From assembly GCA_937910665.1 (NCBI GenBank), contig CALEPR010000079.1:1-6892 (forward strand): a stretch of DNA of 6,892 bases. Reading direction: 5' to 3'. The notes under the pieces are model-generated. The model searched no databases. It worked only from the letters and a program-made list of their open reading frames with translations, and was not told the origin of the DNA. This DNA is from an uncultured Selenomonadales bacterium (GTDB lineage Bacteria; Bacillota; Negativicutes; Selenomonadales; Selenomonadaceae). The first letter of the stretch is position 1. Every line of letters starts with the position of its first letter. Positions 1 to 6,267 of this stretch are shown here, in pieces. The position numbers were made by a program, and so were the translations under genes.

Positions 1-448
1 AGTGCGTCAGCACGCCAGTCTCAAAATCACTTACACAAAAAAATTTACACTCCCCCAAATTTCTGTCAGTTTCTGCAAGTGTTAAATTGTGATCAATGGC
101 AGAAATAATGACAGCGTCATAAGGATCACGCGGATATAAACTGCCGAACCCGGCATAACGGAGCAAGTATTGCGTATCGTCAAAATTTAAATTCATGGCG
201 CGAGCAATAGCCAAAAGTTTTTGACGCGAAGGCTTTTTGGTTCCGGCGAAAATATGATAGGCATGTTTCTTGTCGAAGTTCAACTGCTGAATTACTTCCA
301 ACTTCGACAAATTTTTTTTATCCAAAAGCTTTTGCAAATACTCATGCAAAGGCGAAGTAAATTCCGATTGATTGGCGGCAATAAAATTTTTCACGTCAGG
401 CTCAATTTTCAGTTCGTCCAAAAGTTGATCAGTGTCTTTTTTAAACAT
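1..448 (-). CDS. XRE-type helix-turn-helix regulator, partial (C-terminus beyond left edge)
   Basis: Reading the minus strand from the ATG at 448-446 gives 149 codons with no stop before the window edge, so the gene is cut at its 3' end. A strong ribosome site (AGGAGGG on the minus strand, plus-strand positions 456-462) lies 7 bases before the ATG and fixes the start. Residues about 34-100 look like a lambda-repressor/XRE DNA-binding domain: the stretch AGTKKPSRQKLLAIARAMNL (68-87) matches the usual recognition-helix region and following helix of that fold. The next part (about 92-135), with LLRYAGFGSLYPRDPYDAVI and then an Asp/Asn/Leu-rich helical stretch, resembles a C-terminal extension I associate with small regulators found beside Ser/Thr kinase genes in Firmicutes; this is memory, not a search. 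It is divergent to the kinase gene and shares its promoter region, so it may regulate itself and the kinase, or be phosphorylated by the kinase. Both roles are inference. Its DNA target is unknown. Confidence 0.8.
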   Translation of the reverse strand, partial: MFKKDTDQLLDELKIEPDVKNFIAANQSEFTSPLHEYLQKLLDKKNLSKLEVIQQLNFDKKHAYHIFAGTKKPSRQKLLAIARAMNLNFDDTQYLLRYAGFGSLYPRDPYDAVIISAIDHNLTLAETDRNLGECKFFCVSDFETGVLTH

Positions 449-462
449 TTTCAATCCCTCCT

Positions 463-481
463 GTGATAAAATATTACACAA
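463..481 (+). promoter_or_regulatory. Extended -10 promoter of the kinase gene, with partial palindrome (possible operator)
   Basis: TGATAAAAT at 464-472 fits an extended -10 (TGn followed by a TATAAT-like hexamer). No good -35 is visible, since that region falls in the start of the divergent gene. The surrounding bases 462-480 form an imperfect palindrome with matching TGTG and CACA ends. It covers the -10 boxes of both divergent promoters, a natural place for autoregulation by the neighbouring XRE protein. That role is inferred, and only the outer four bases of each arm match well. Confidence 0.4.
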
Positions 482-499
482 AAATTTTTGAAAGGTAAA
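471..499 (-). promoter_or_regulatory. Promoter for the XRE regulator
   Basis: On the minus strand a -35-like TTTACC (plus positions 494-499) is followed after exactly 17 bases by a -10 TAATAT (471-476). Transcription would begin near 464, immediately upstream of the ribosome site, giving a very short leader. The -35 box lies over the presumed ribosome site of the divergent kinase gene, so the two genes share these few bases. The assignment is by motif and spacing only. Confidence 0.55.
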
Positions 500-505
500 G
501 CTGAA

Positions 506-1861
506 ATGAATCCCCTGAAAAATTTTTATGATGTCGTTGACGTATTGAAGGATGGCAAGCGCGGAAAAGTTTTTCTGGTCTATGACAAAGTCGGCAAGCA
601 AGTTTGTGTGCTGAAAGAGCGGAGTTTGCAGACTGCTGAAATTTACAGGCGACTTAAAAATTTGCAAAGTTCTTTTGTGCCGAAAATTTATCGAACAGTT
701 CAAAGCGAAGAAAAAATTTTTGTGGTGGAAGAATTTATAGAAGGACAGACGCTTGCAGAAATTTTAAATTATCGCGGAAACTTTGAGGAAAACCAAGCCG
801 CGCAGATTTTAAAGCAACTTTGCAGCGCATTGAAATTGCTCCACACAGAAAAAATTATTCACCGCGACCTGAAGCCTTCAAACATAATGCTGACCAAAAA
901 TAATTCAGTAAAGCTGATTGACTTCAGCATTTCGCGCCTTGAAAAAAATAATTCCGAAAGCGACACAGATTTTTTAGGCACGCGAGGATATGCTCCGCCC
1001 GAACAATTCGGTTTCGGACAAACTGATCCGCGAAGTGATATTTATTCGCTCGGCAAAACTTTTCAAAAAATTCTTGGCGAAAATTATCACGGCTACTTGA
1101 AAAAAATTTTGTCGAAGTGTAGCGAACTTGATCCTTCCAAACGTTATCAATCTGCCGAACAAATTCTGTTTGAAATTGATAAAAAATTTTGGCAACACAG
1201 ACTGAAAAAATTTTTTGTCAAAAGTTTTGCAATGGGCGCGATAATTTTTTCTGTGCTGATTTTTCCGACAAATTTTTTTGAAGATGACAAGCCTGAAGAA
1301 AAATTTTCAGAATCTGCCAAGAAAAAAATTGTTGAAGAAAAGCCGACAAAAGTTGAAACGCCACAACGAAACGAACAGACGCAATTTACTTTTCAGGAAA
1401 TAAAATTTCCTGAAACAGAATCGTCCTCGCCGCAAGAAATTGAAATTCCGCAAAGTCAGCCGGAAAAAGTTCAAGGAGATTCGCGCTTGAATCAAGTTTG
1501 CACACTCTATCTGAACAATAAAATTTTCAACGCAGAAATTCCAAAAAATATTTGGCAAAGTTGGCAGCGCGATGGTGACATTATTTATTTTCCGACCGAT
1601 TGGAATTTGACGCTGAAAATAGAAAACAAAAATAATTTTGCCTTGACCGGCATAAAAATTTTAATTACGGTGGACGGCGTGGAAAAAATTTTTTCCGAAA
1701 CGATTCCTGCAGGACAATCAAAAAATTTCTCCGTGCCGCTGTCAAAATTGCGTAACGACAAATGTGACATAAAAATTCGATTAAGCGGCGACAAACTTTT
1801 TTCTTGGCAAGGAAAAAGTTTCGGAAACTATAAAGAATTCAAAATTTATCTGCAGTCATAA
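506..1861 (+). CDS. Membrane-anchored Ser/Thr protein kinase with novel extracytoplasmic domain
   Basis: The protein has 451 aa from the ATG at 506. An upstream in-frame TTG at 488 would add six residues but would swallow the only ribosome-site-like bases (AAAGG, 491-495), so 506 is preferred. Residues 8-225 are a Hanks-type kinase domain: a reduced glycine loop (DGKRGKV, 16-22), likely ATP-binding Lys37, catalytic HRDLKPSN (119-126), a metal-binding motif that reads DFS rather than DFG (139-141), GTRGYAPPE in the activation segment (158-166) and DIYSLG (178-183). Key catalytic Lys, Asp and Asn are present, so activity is plausible. Residues about 236-258 form one hydrophobic membrane span, followed by an acidic Pro/Glu/Lys-rich linker (about 260-330) and a beta-rich C-terminal domain (about 335-451) expected outside the cell. 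That domain is not a PASTA repeat and I do not recognise it. The gene is divergent to an XRE regulator. The substrate and signal are unknown. Confidence 0.88.
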   Translation: MNPLKNFYDVVDVLKDGKRGKVFLVYDKVGKQVCVLKERSLQTAEIYRRLKNLQSSFVPKIYRTVQSEEKIFVVEEFIEGQTLAEILNYRGNFEENQAAQILKQLCSALKLLHTEKIIHRDLKPSNIMLTKNNSVKLIDFSISRLEKNNSESDTDFLGTRGYAPPEQFGFGQTDPRSDIYSLGKTFQKILGENYHGYLKKILSKCSELDPSKRYQSAEQILFEIDKKFWQHRLKKFFVKSFAMGAIIFSVLIFPTNFFEDDKPEEKFSESAKKKIVEEKPTKVETPQRNEQTQFTFQEIKFPETESSSPQEIEIPQSQPEKVQGDSRLNQVCTLYLNNKIFNAEIPKNIWQSWQRDGDIIYFPTDWNLTLKIENKNNFALTGIKILITVDGVEKIFSETIPAGQSKNFSVPLSKLRNDKCDIKIRLSGDKLFSWQGKSFGNYKEFKIYLQS

Positions 1862-1929
1862 GGGACTTTCCGAAATGAAAGATACCGGACTTCGCAGAAA
1901 AAAATTGCTTAAGCTGATTTACAGAATAG

Positions 1930-1958
1930 TTGACTGAAAATTTGCAAAGTGATAATAT
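1930..1958 (+). promoter_or_regulatory. Sigma-70-type promoter of the CoA-transferase gene or operon
   Basis: TTGACT (1930-1935) and TAATAT (1953-1958) are separated by exactly 17 bases, and the -10 is preceded by TGA, giving an extended -10. This is the best promoter match in the window. The expected start is near 1965, leaving a leader of about 45 bases before the ATG at 2011. It probably drives the CoA-transferase and perhaps the genes downstream, since no convincing terminator follows. Confidence 0.72.
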
Positions 1959-1976
1959 TCAATAAGTTTTTATCAC
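1949..1976 (+). promoter_or_regulatory. Inverted repeat GTGATAA / TTATCAC over promoter -10 and start
   Basis: A perfect 7-bp inverted repeat has arms at 1949-1955 and 1970-1976, separated by 14 bases. It overlaps the -10 box and the predicted transcription start of the CoA-transferase promoter, the usual position of a repressor site. Arm centres lie 21 bases apart, two helical turns, which suits a dimeric regulator. The left arm is partly explained by the -10 box itself, so chance is possible. No regulator is identified. Confidence 0.35.
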
Positions 1977-2010
1977 GACTTTTTTTGAATTGAAGGAGGA
2001 GAAAATTTTT

Positions 2011-3513
2011 ATGATTGACATTACCGATCGAGTGCGAAACAAAGACTTGCAGAGCAAAATTGTCAGCGCGGAGGAAGTTGCAAATTGGATTCAGCCGGGC
2101 ATGACTTTGGCTTGTAGCGGTTTTACTGCGTCAGGTTATCCGAAGGCAATTCCGCTCGCGCTTGCCGAACGCATGAAAAAAGATCCTTTCCAAGTAAATA
2201 TTTGGACAGGCGCATCAACCGGTCCGGAACTTGACGGCGCACTTGCAGAAGTCAAAGGAATTAAACAGCGTTTGCCCTATCAGACTGATTCAAAACTTCG
2301 TCCACTGATTAACGACGGCACAGTTAATTATCTTGACTTGCATTTGTCTGAATCTGCACAACTCACGCGCAAAGGTTTTCTCGGAAAAATTGATGCGGCG
2401 GTTGTCGAGGTCTGTGCGATCACTGAGGAAGGAAATTTAATTCCGACAACTTCGATGGGCAATGCGGCAAGTTATGTCCAAAGCGCGGACATTGTCATTG
2501 TCGAAGTCAACACAACTCAACCGCTTGAACTTGAAGGTATGCACGACGTTTACATTCCTCTCGATCCTCCGAATCGTCTCCCTATTCCGATTGTTCATGC
2601 GGACGACAGAATTGGAACGACTTACATTCCCTGCACGCCGGACAAAATTAAATTCATCGTTCCCTGCGACATTAAAGATCATACTCGCGACCTTTCACCG
2701 ATCGATGACAATTCCAAAAAAATGGCGGCGTTTACTCTGGAACTTCTCAACGCTGAAATTAAAGCCGGGCGTATGCCGAAAAAACTTTTGCCGCTCCAAT
2801 CCGGCGTTGGAAATGTTGCAAATGCTGTGCTTGAAGGTTTTGTTAAGTCAGACATGGAAGACTTGGTTGTTTACACCGAAGTTATTCAAGACGCAATGCT
2901 TGACTTGATCGACGCAGGAAAATTGAAATTTGCATCGGGAACTGCTTTTTCACCTTCGCCTGTAGGCATGGAAAGATTTTACAAAGACATTGACAAATAT
3001 CGCAAATATATTTTGCTCCGCCCTGAAGAAATTTCCAACTCGCCTGAAGTTGTAAACAGAATTGGCGTTATCGCGATGAACACCGCACTTGAAGTCGACA
3101 TTTACGGAAATATAAATTCAACTCACGTTGCAGGTTCCAAGATGATGAACGGCATCGGCGGCAGCGGAGATTTTGCGCGTAATGCTTACTTGACAATTTT
3201 CTATACTCCTTCAGTCGCGAAAGGCGGAAAAATTTCTTCTGTCGTTCCAATGTGTTCGCATATCGATCACACCGAGCACGATGTTGATATTATTATTTCG
3301 GAGCAGGGAATTGCTGACCTTCGCGGACTCGAACCACGTCGCCGCGCTCTGGAAGTTATCAACAAATGCGCTCACCCCGACTATCGTCCGCTTTTGCTTG
3401 ATTATTATGAACGCGCACTTGCGGCAACCAAGAAGTCAAATACTCCGCACCTTGTCGATGAGGCTTTGAGTTTCCATTCGCGTTTCCTCAAGACAGGTGA
3501 CATGCATAAGTGA
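2011..3513 (+). CDS. Succinate (acetyl/propionyl-CoA):CoA-transferase, Cat1/ScpC family
   Basis: This 500-aa protein belongs to the acetyl-CoA hydrolase/transferase family. It moves CoA from acetyl- or propionyl-CoA to succinate (or the reverse), supplying succinyl-CoA for propionate formation in the cytoplasm. The ATG at 2011 is chosen over an in-frame TTG at 1990 because a strong AAGGAGG (1993-1999) sits at proper distance before the ATG and would lie inside a TTG-started gene. Visible family marks are GVGNVANAV (265-273), the YTEVIQD segment with Glu290 at the position of the catalytic glutamate that forms the glutamyl-CoA intermediate, and the glycine-rich GIGGSGDF (381-388) late in the second domain. 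The length is typical. An acetyl-specific hydrolase or a 4-hydroxybutyrate transferase of the same superfamily is the alternative. The downstream epimerase and decarboxylase favour succinate. The gene has its own promoter. Confidence 0.9.
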   Translation: MIDITDRVRNKDLQSKIVSAEEVANWIQPGMTLACSGFTASGYPKAIPLALAERMKKDPFQVNIWTGASTGPELDGALAEVKGIKQRLPYQTDSKLRPLINDGTVNYLDLHLSESAQLTRKGFLGKIDAAVVEVCAITEEGNLIPTTSMGNAASYVQSADIVIVEVNTTQPLELEGMHDVYIPLDPPNRLPIPIVHADDRIGTTYIPCTPDKIKFIVPCDIKDHTRDLSPIDDNSKKMAAFTLELLNAEIKAGRMPKKLLPLQSGVGNVANAVLEGFVKSDMEDLVVYTEVIQDAMLDLIDAGKLKFASGTAFSPSPVGMERFYKDIDKYRKYILLRPEEISNSPEVVNRIGVIAMNTALEVDIYGNINSTHVAGSKMMNGIGGSGDFARNAYLTIFYTPSVAKGGKISSVVPMCSHIDHTEHDVDIIISEQGIADLRGLEPRRRALEVINKCAHPDYRPLLLDYYERALAATKKSNTPHLVDEALSFHSRFLKTGDMHK

Positions 3514-3551
3514 GTGATTAGAAAAAAAAATGACTGAAGGGAAGATTTTTC

Positions 3552-4148
3552 ATGAAAAGTTTTCAAGAAGCAGTTATTGACCGCCGAACAAATTACGCAA
3601 TCGGTAAAAATATTCCTGTCTTGGAGTCGCAGATAATCGCAGCAGTCGAAAGAATGGTTTTAGAAGTTCCGTCGGCGTTTAACATGCAGTCAGCGCGGGT
3701 AGTCGTCGCAATGAACGAACACCACGACAAAGTTTGGGAGATAACTAAAGCCGAGCTGAAAAAAGTTGTCGCGCCTGAAAAATTTGATTTGGTCGAAGAA
3801 AAGCGGCAGGGTTTTGCGGCAGGTTACGGAACAATTTTATTTTTTGAAGACAATGACTCTGTTGGGGAAATGCAGAAAAAATTTGCGCCCTATGCAAAAT
3901 ATTTTCCAATCTGGGCTTCACAGGCAAATGGAATGTTGCAATTTGCAGTTTGGACTTTGCTTGAAGATATGGGGCTGGGCGTGAGTCTTCAGCATTATAA
4001 TCCGCTCATTGACGAGGAAATAAAAAAATATTTCAAAGTTCCAGAAAGTTGGGAATTGGTTGCCGAGATGGTTTTCGGCGAACTTCTTAACCCTGCCGCG
4101 ACGATTGAAAAAATTCCTGTCAAAGAACGCGTGAAAGTTTTTGCCTAA
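3552..4148 (+). CDS. Nitroreductase family protein, Frm2/Hbn1-like
   Basis: This 198-aa soluble flavoprotein should bind FMN and reduce substrates with NAD(P)H. The ribosome site AAGGGA (3537-3542) is 9 bases before the ATG. The N-terminal DRRTNYAI (10-17) holds the basic residues that contact FMN phosphate in this superfamily. VPSAFNMQSARVVV near residues 39-52 matches the usual PSAxNxQ segment, and GLGVSLQHYNPLID (141-154) is typical of the subgroup named after the yeast fatty-acid-repression protein Frm2. The length fits that small single-domain group. It lies 38 bases after the CoA-transferase and 75 before the epimerase, in the same direction, so it is probably co-transcribed with the first. 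The natural substrate is unknown. It has no evident step in succinate-to-propionate conversion, and a role in redox balance or detoxification is only a guess. Confidence 0.87.
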   Translation: MKSFQEAVIDRRTNYAIGKNIPVLESQIIAAVERMVLEVPSAFNMQSARVVVAMNEHHDKVWEITKAELKKVVAPEKFDLVEEKRQGFAAGYGTILFFEDNDSVGEMQKKFAPYAKYFPIWASQANGMLQFAVWTLLEDMGLGVSLQHYNPLIDEEIKKYFKVPESWELVAEMVFGELLNPAATIEKIPVKERVKVFA

Positions 4149-4151
4149 AAA

Positions 4152-4180
4152 ATTTTCAGAAGTGTCGGCCATCTGAAAAT
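4152..4180 (+). repeat. 9-bp perfect inverted repeat between nitroreductase and epimerase genes
   Basis: ATTTTCAGA (4152-4160) is exactly mirrored by TCTGAAAAT (4172-4180) with an 11-base loop that contains GGCC. The stem is AT-rich and no run of T follows on the plus strand, so it is a poor intrinsic terminator. It begins only 3 bases after the nitroreductase stop. It ends just upstream of a possible extended -10 (TGATAATTT, 4195-4203), so it might serve as an operator or as an mRNA 3'-end stabiliser. Confidence 0.45.
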
Positions 4181-4194
4181 AAATAATTTTATTG

Positions 4195-4203
4195 TGATAA
4201 TTT
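4195..4203 (+). promoter_or_regulatory. Possible extended -10 promoter upstream of epimerase
   Basis: TGATAATTT fits the same TGA-TAAnnT pattern seen before the kinase (464-472) and the CoA-transferase (1950-1958). No strong -35 is seen: CTGAAA at 4173-4178 is weak and its 19-base spacing is long. The start would fall near 4210, on top of the ribosome site GGGAGG (4209-4214), which makes this promoter doubtful. It could still give separate expression of the epimerase-decarboxylase part. Confidence 0.25.
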
Positions 4204-4223
4204 TTATTGGGAGGTTTTAAGAA

Positions 4224-4646
4224 ATGTTTAAGATTTTGGGAGTAGATCACATTGGTATCGCTTCGACTACTTTGGAGGACGGCGAATTTTGGAAACTCTT
4301 GGGCTTGGAGTCCAACGGCGAAGAAACAGTTGCAGATCAAAAAGTTACAACAGCTTTCTATCCGACAACACCTGATCACGATCATGGCGAAATTGAATTG
4401 CTTGTCGCAACTGATGAAAGCAGTGCTATTGCCAAGTTCATTGAGAAAAATGGCGGACGCGGCGGAATCCAGCACATCGCACTTCGCGTTGACAATCTTG
4501 AGGCGGCTCTTGCTGAACTCAAAGAAAAAGGCGTAAAATTGATTGATGAAAAACCGCGCAGAGGTGCAGGCGGAAAAAATATTGCCTTCATTCACCCGAA
4601 AGCCACTCACGGAGTACTTTTGGAACTCTGCCAAGTCATTGAATAA
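4224..4646 (+). CDS. mce: Methylmalonyl-CoA epimerase
   Basis: This 140-aa protein of the vicinal-oxygen-chelate (glyoxalase) fold interconverts (R)- and (S)-methylmalonyl-CoA in the cytoplasm, linking the B12-dependent mutase to the decarboxylase encoded next. Two beta-alpha-beta-beta-beta modules are visible, about residues 4-62 and 80-138. Expected metal ligands are His9 in VDHIGIA, Glu58 in EIELL, His84 in IQHIALRVD and Glu134 in LLELC. The C-terminal PRRGAGGKNIAFIHPKATHG block (111-130) is highly characteristic of this enzyme. The family often has two His at 83-84; here the first is Gln. The start is supported by GGGAGG (4209-4214), 9 bases upstream. The length is normal. It is followed after 86 bases by mmdA in the same direction, a common pairing in propionate-forming bacteria. 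Confidence 0.94.
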   Translation: MFKILGVDHIGIASTTLEDGEFWKLLGLESNGEETVADQKVTTAFYPTTPDHDHGEIELLVATDESSAIAKFIEKNGGRGGIQHIALRVDNLEAALAELKEKGVKLIDEKPRRGAGGKNIAFIHPKATHGVLLELCQVIE

Positions 4647-4710
4647 TTAGGAATTAGGAATTAGGAGTTAGGAATTTTTTAATTCCTCATTCCTCACTCC
4701 TCATTCCACA
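4647..4710 (+). repeat. Heptad-built hairpin element 1, upstream of mmdA
   Basis: The element starts on the base after the epimerase stop codon. The left arm is four 7-bp units (TTAGGAA, TTAGGAA, TTAGGAG, TTAGGAA; 4647-4674). A run of T (4675-4680) and AA lead into four inverse units (TTCCTCA, TTCCTCA, CTCCTCA, TTCCACA; 4683-4710). The arms pair imperfectly; the tip GGAATT/AATTCC with a TTTT loop is perfect. It ends just before the mmdA ribosome site. A near twin follows mmdA at 6268-6331. Confidence 0.8.
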
Positions 4711-4732
4711 TTGATAAAAAGGAGTGGATTTA

Positions 4733-6262
4733 ATGGCAACAGTTCAAGAAAAAATTGATTTGATGCATGCCAAGAAAGAAAAAATTCTGCTCGGCGGCGG
4801 GCAAAAACGCATTGACGCTCAGCACGGCAAAGGCAAACTTACCGCACGCGAAAGAATTGATATGTTCTTTGACGAAGGAACTTTTGTTGAGCTTGATATG
4901 TTTGTCAAACATCGCTGTACAAATTTTGGACAGGAGAAAAAAGAACTGCCTGGCGAAGGTGTTGTTATCGGTTACGGCACAGTTGAAGGCAGACTTGTCT
5001 ATGCTTTCGCACAGGACTTCACAGTTGAAGGTGGCAGTTTGGGCGAAAAACACGCTCACAAGATTTGGAAAGTTATGGACTTGGCTATGAAGATGGGTGC
5101 ACCTTTGATCGGTATCAACGACTCGGGCGGCGCACGTATTCAGGAAGCTGTTGACGCACTTTCAGGTTACGCAGGAATTTTCTTCCGCAATACTGCAGCT
5201 TCAGGTGTTATTCCGCAAATTTCAGTCATTATGGGACCTTGTGCGGGCGGAGCAGTTTATTCACCTGCTATCACAGACTTTATTTACATGGTGAAAAATA
5301 CTTCGCAAATGTTTATCACAGGTCCTGCAGTTATTAAATCTGTCACGGCGGAGGAAGTTACTGCAGAGGAACTCGGCGGTGCAATGACGCATAACAGTCG
5401 CAGTGGCGTTGCACATTTCGCGGCGGAGAATGAGGAAGATTGTATCAATCAAATTCGCTACCTCTTGAGTTTCCTGCCGAGTAACAACTTGGAAGATCCG
5501 CCGATTGTTGAAACAGGCGACGATCCTGACAGACAGGAAGAATTTTTAAATACAATTATTCCTGACAATCCAAATGCGCCCTATGACATGAAAGAAGTTA
5601 TTCGCGGAATTGTTGACAACGGCGAATTTTATGAAGTTCATGAACATTTTGCGACGAACATTATCACCTGTTTTGCGCGTTTCGACGGACGCAGCGTCGG
5701 AATTATTGCAAATCAACCTGCAGTTATGGCTGGCTGTCTTGATGTTAATGCGTCTGACAAGTCCGCAAGATTTATCAGATTCTGCGACGCATTTAATATT
5801 CCGCTCGTGAACTTGGTTGATGTTCCAGGATTTTTGCCCGGCGTTGATCAGGAGTACAATGGAATTATCAGACACGGCGCGAAAATGCTTTACGCTTACA
5901 GTGAGGCGACAGTTCCGAAAGTTACAGTTATTACTCGCAAGGCTTACGGCGGAAGTTATATTGCAATGTGCTGTCGTGAACTCGGTGCAGATCAAGTTAT
6001 GGCTTGGCCAAGTGCTGAAATTGCAGTTATGGGACCTGCAGGCGCGGCGAATATTATTTTCCGCAAAGACCCCGACAAAGACCAGAAAACTGCCGAATAC
6101 GTCGAAGAATTTGCAACTCCTTACAAAGCGGCAGAGCGCGGTTATGCTGATATGGTTATTGAGCCGAAAGAAACTCGTCCGCTTGTCATTACCGCGCTTA
6201 ATGCTCTTGCAAGCAAACGCGAGGCAGGTCCCAGCAAAAAGCATGGAAATATTCCGCTTTAA
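4733..6262 (+). CDS. mmdA: Methylmalonyl-CoA decarboxylase alpha subunit (carboxyltransferase)
   Basis: This 509-aa subunit transfers the carboxyl group from (S)-methylmalonyl-CoA to the biotin of the carrier subunit, yielding propionyl-CoA. In the complex, the membrane beta subunit then decarboxylates carboxybiotin and exports sodium. The protein has the two crotonase-like halves of the carboxyltransferase family. NDSGGAR (129-135) and GPCAGGAVYSP (168-178) mark the N-terminal half. GIIANQP, DVPGFLPG and KAYGGSY (403-409) mark the C-terminal half, with glycine pairs that form the oxyanion holes. The start ATG at 4733 follows AAAAGGAG (4717-4724) by 8 bases; an in-frame GTG at 4724 overlaps this site and is rejected. 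The length and the KKHGNIPL ending agree with Veillonella MmdA as I remember it. A propionyl-CoA carboxylase beta subunit is the main alternative, disfavoured by the MmdE-like gene after it. Heptad hairpins lie on both sides. Confidence 0.94.
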   Translation: MATVQEKIDLMHAKKEKILLGGGQKRIDAQHGKGKLTARERIDMFFDEGTFVELDMFVKHRCTNFGQEKKELPGEGVVIGYGTVEGRLVYAFAQDFTVEGGSLGEKHAHKIWKVMDLAMKMGAPLIGINDSGGARIQEAVDALSGYAGIFFRNTAASGVIPQISVIMGPCAGGAVYSPAITDFIYMVKNTSQMFITGPAVIKSVTAEEVTAEELGGAMTHNSRSGVAHFAAENEEDCINQIRYLLSFLPSNNLEDPPIVETGDDPDRQEEFLNTIIPDNPNAPYDMKEVIRGIVDNGEFYEVHEHFATNIITCFARFDGRSVGIIANQPAVMAGCLDVNASDKSARFIRFCDAFNIPLVNLVDVPGFLPGVDQEYNGIIRHGAKMLYAYSEATVPKVTVITRKAYGGSYIAMCCRELGADQVMAWPSAEIAVMGPAGAANIIFRKDPDKDQKTAEYVEEFATPYKAAERGYADMVIEPKETRPLVITALNALASKREAGPSKKHGNIPL

Positions 6263-6267
6263 TTCAA

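Noticed and set aside
221..466. 81-codon plus-strand frame over the XRE regulator
   Set aside because: It starts at TTG without a ribosome site and is antisense to the supported regulator, whose start and ribosome site are good.
1862..1929. Terminator after the kinase gene
   Set aside because: Only a short GCTTAAGC palindrome and a weak CGAA/TTCG pairing are seen, with no stable stem followed by T residues.
3918..4634. 238-codon open frame on the minus strand across the nitroreductase and epimerase genes
   Set aside because: It is a shadow of two well-supported plus-strand genes, spans their intergenic spacer, and its translation has no family pattern.
4647..4710. Heptad hairpin as an intrinsic terminator after the epimerase gene
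   Set aside because: The T run lies in the loop, not after the stem, and the next gene's ribosome site follows immediately.
5546..6244. 232-codon open frame on the minus strand inside mmdA
   Set aside because: It is antisense to a strongly conserved gene, has composition rich in Asn/Cys/Arg typical of a shadow frame, and shows no domain.
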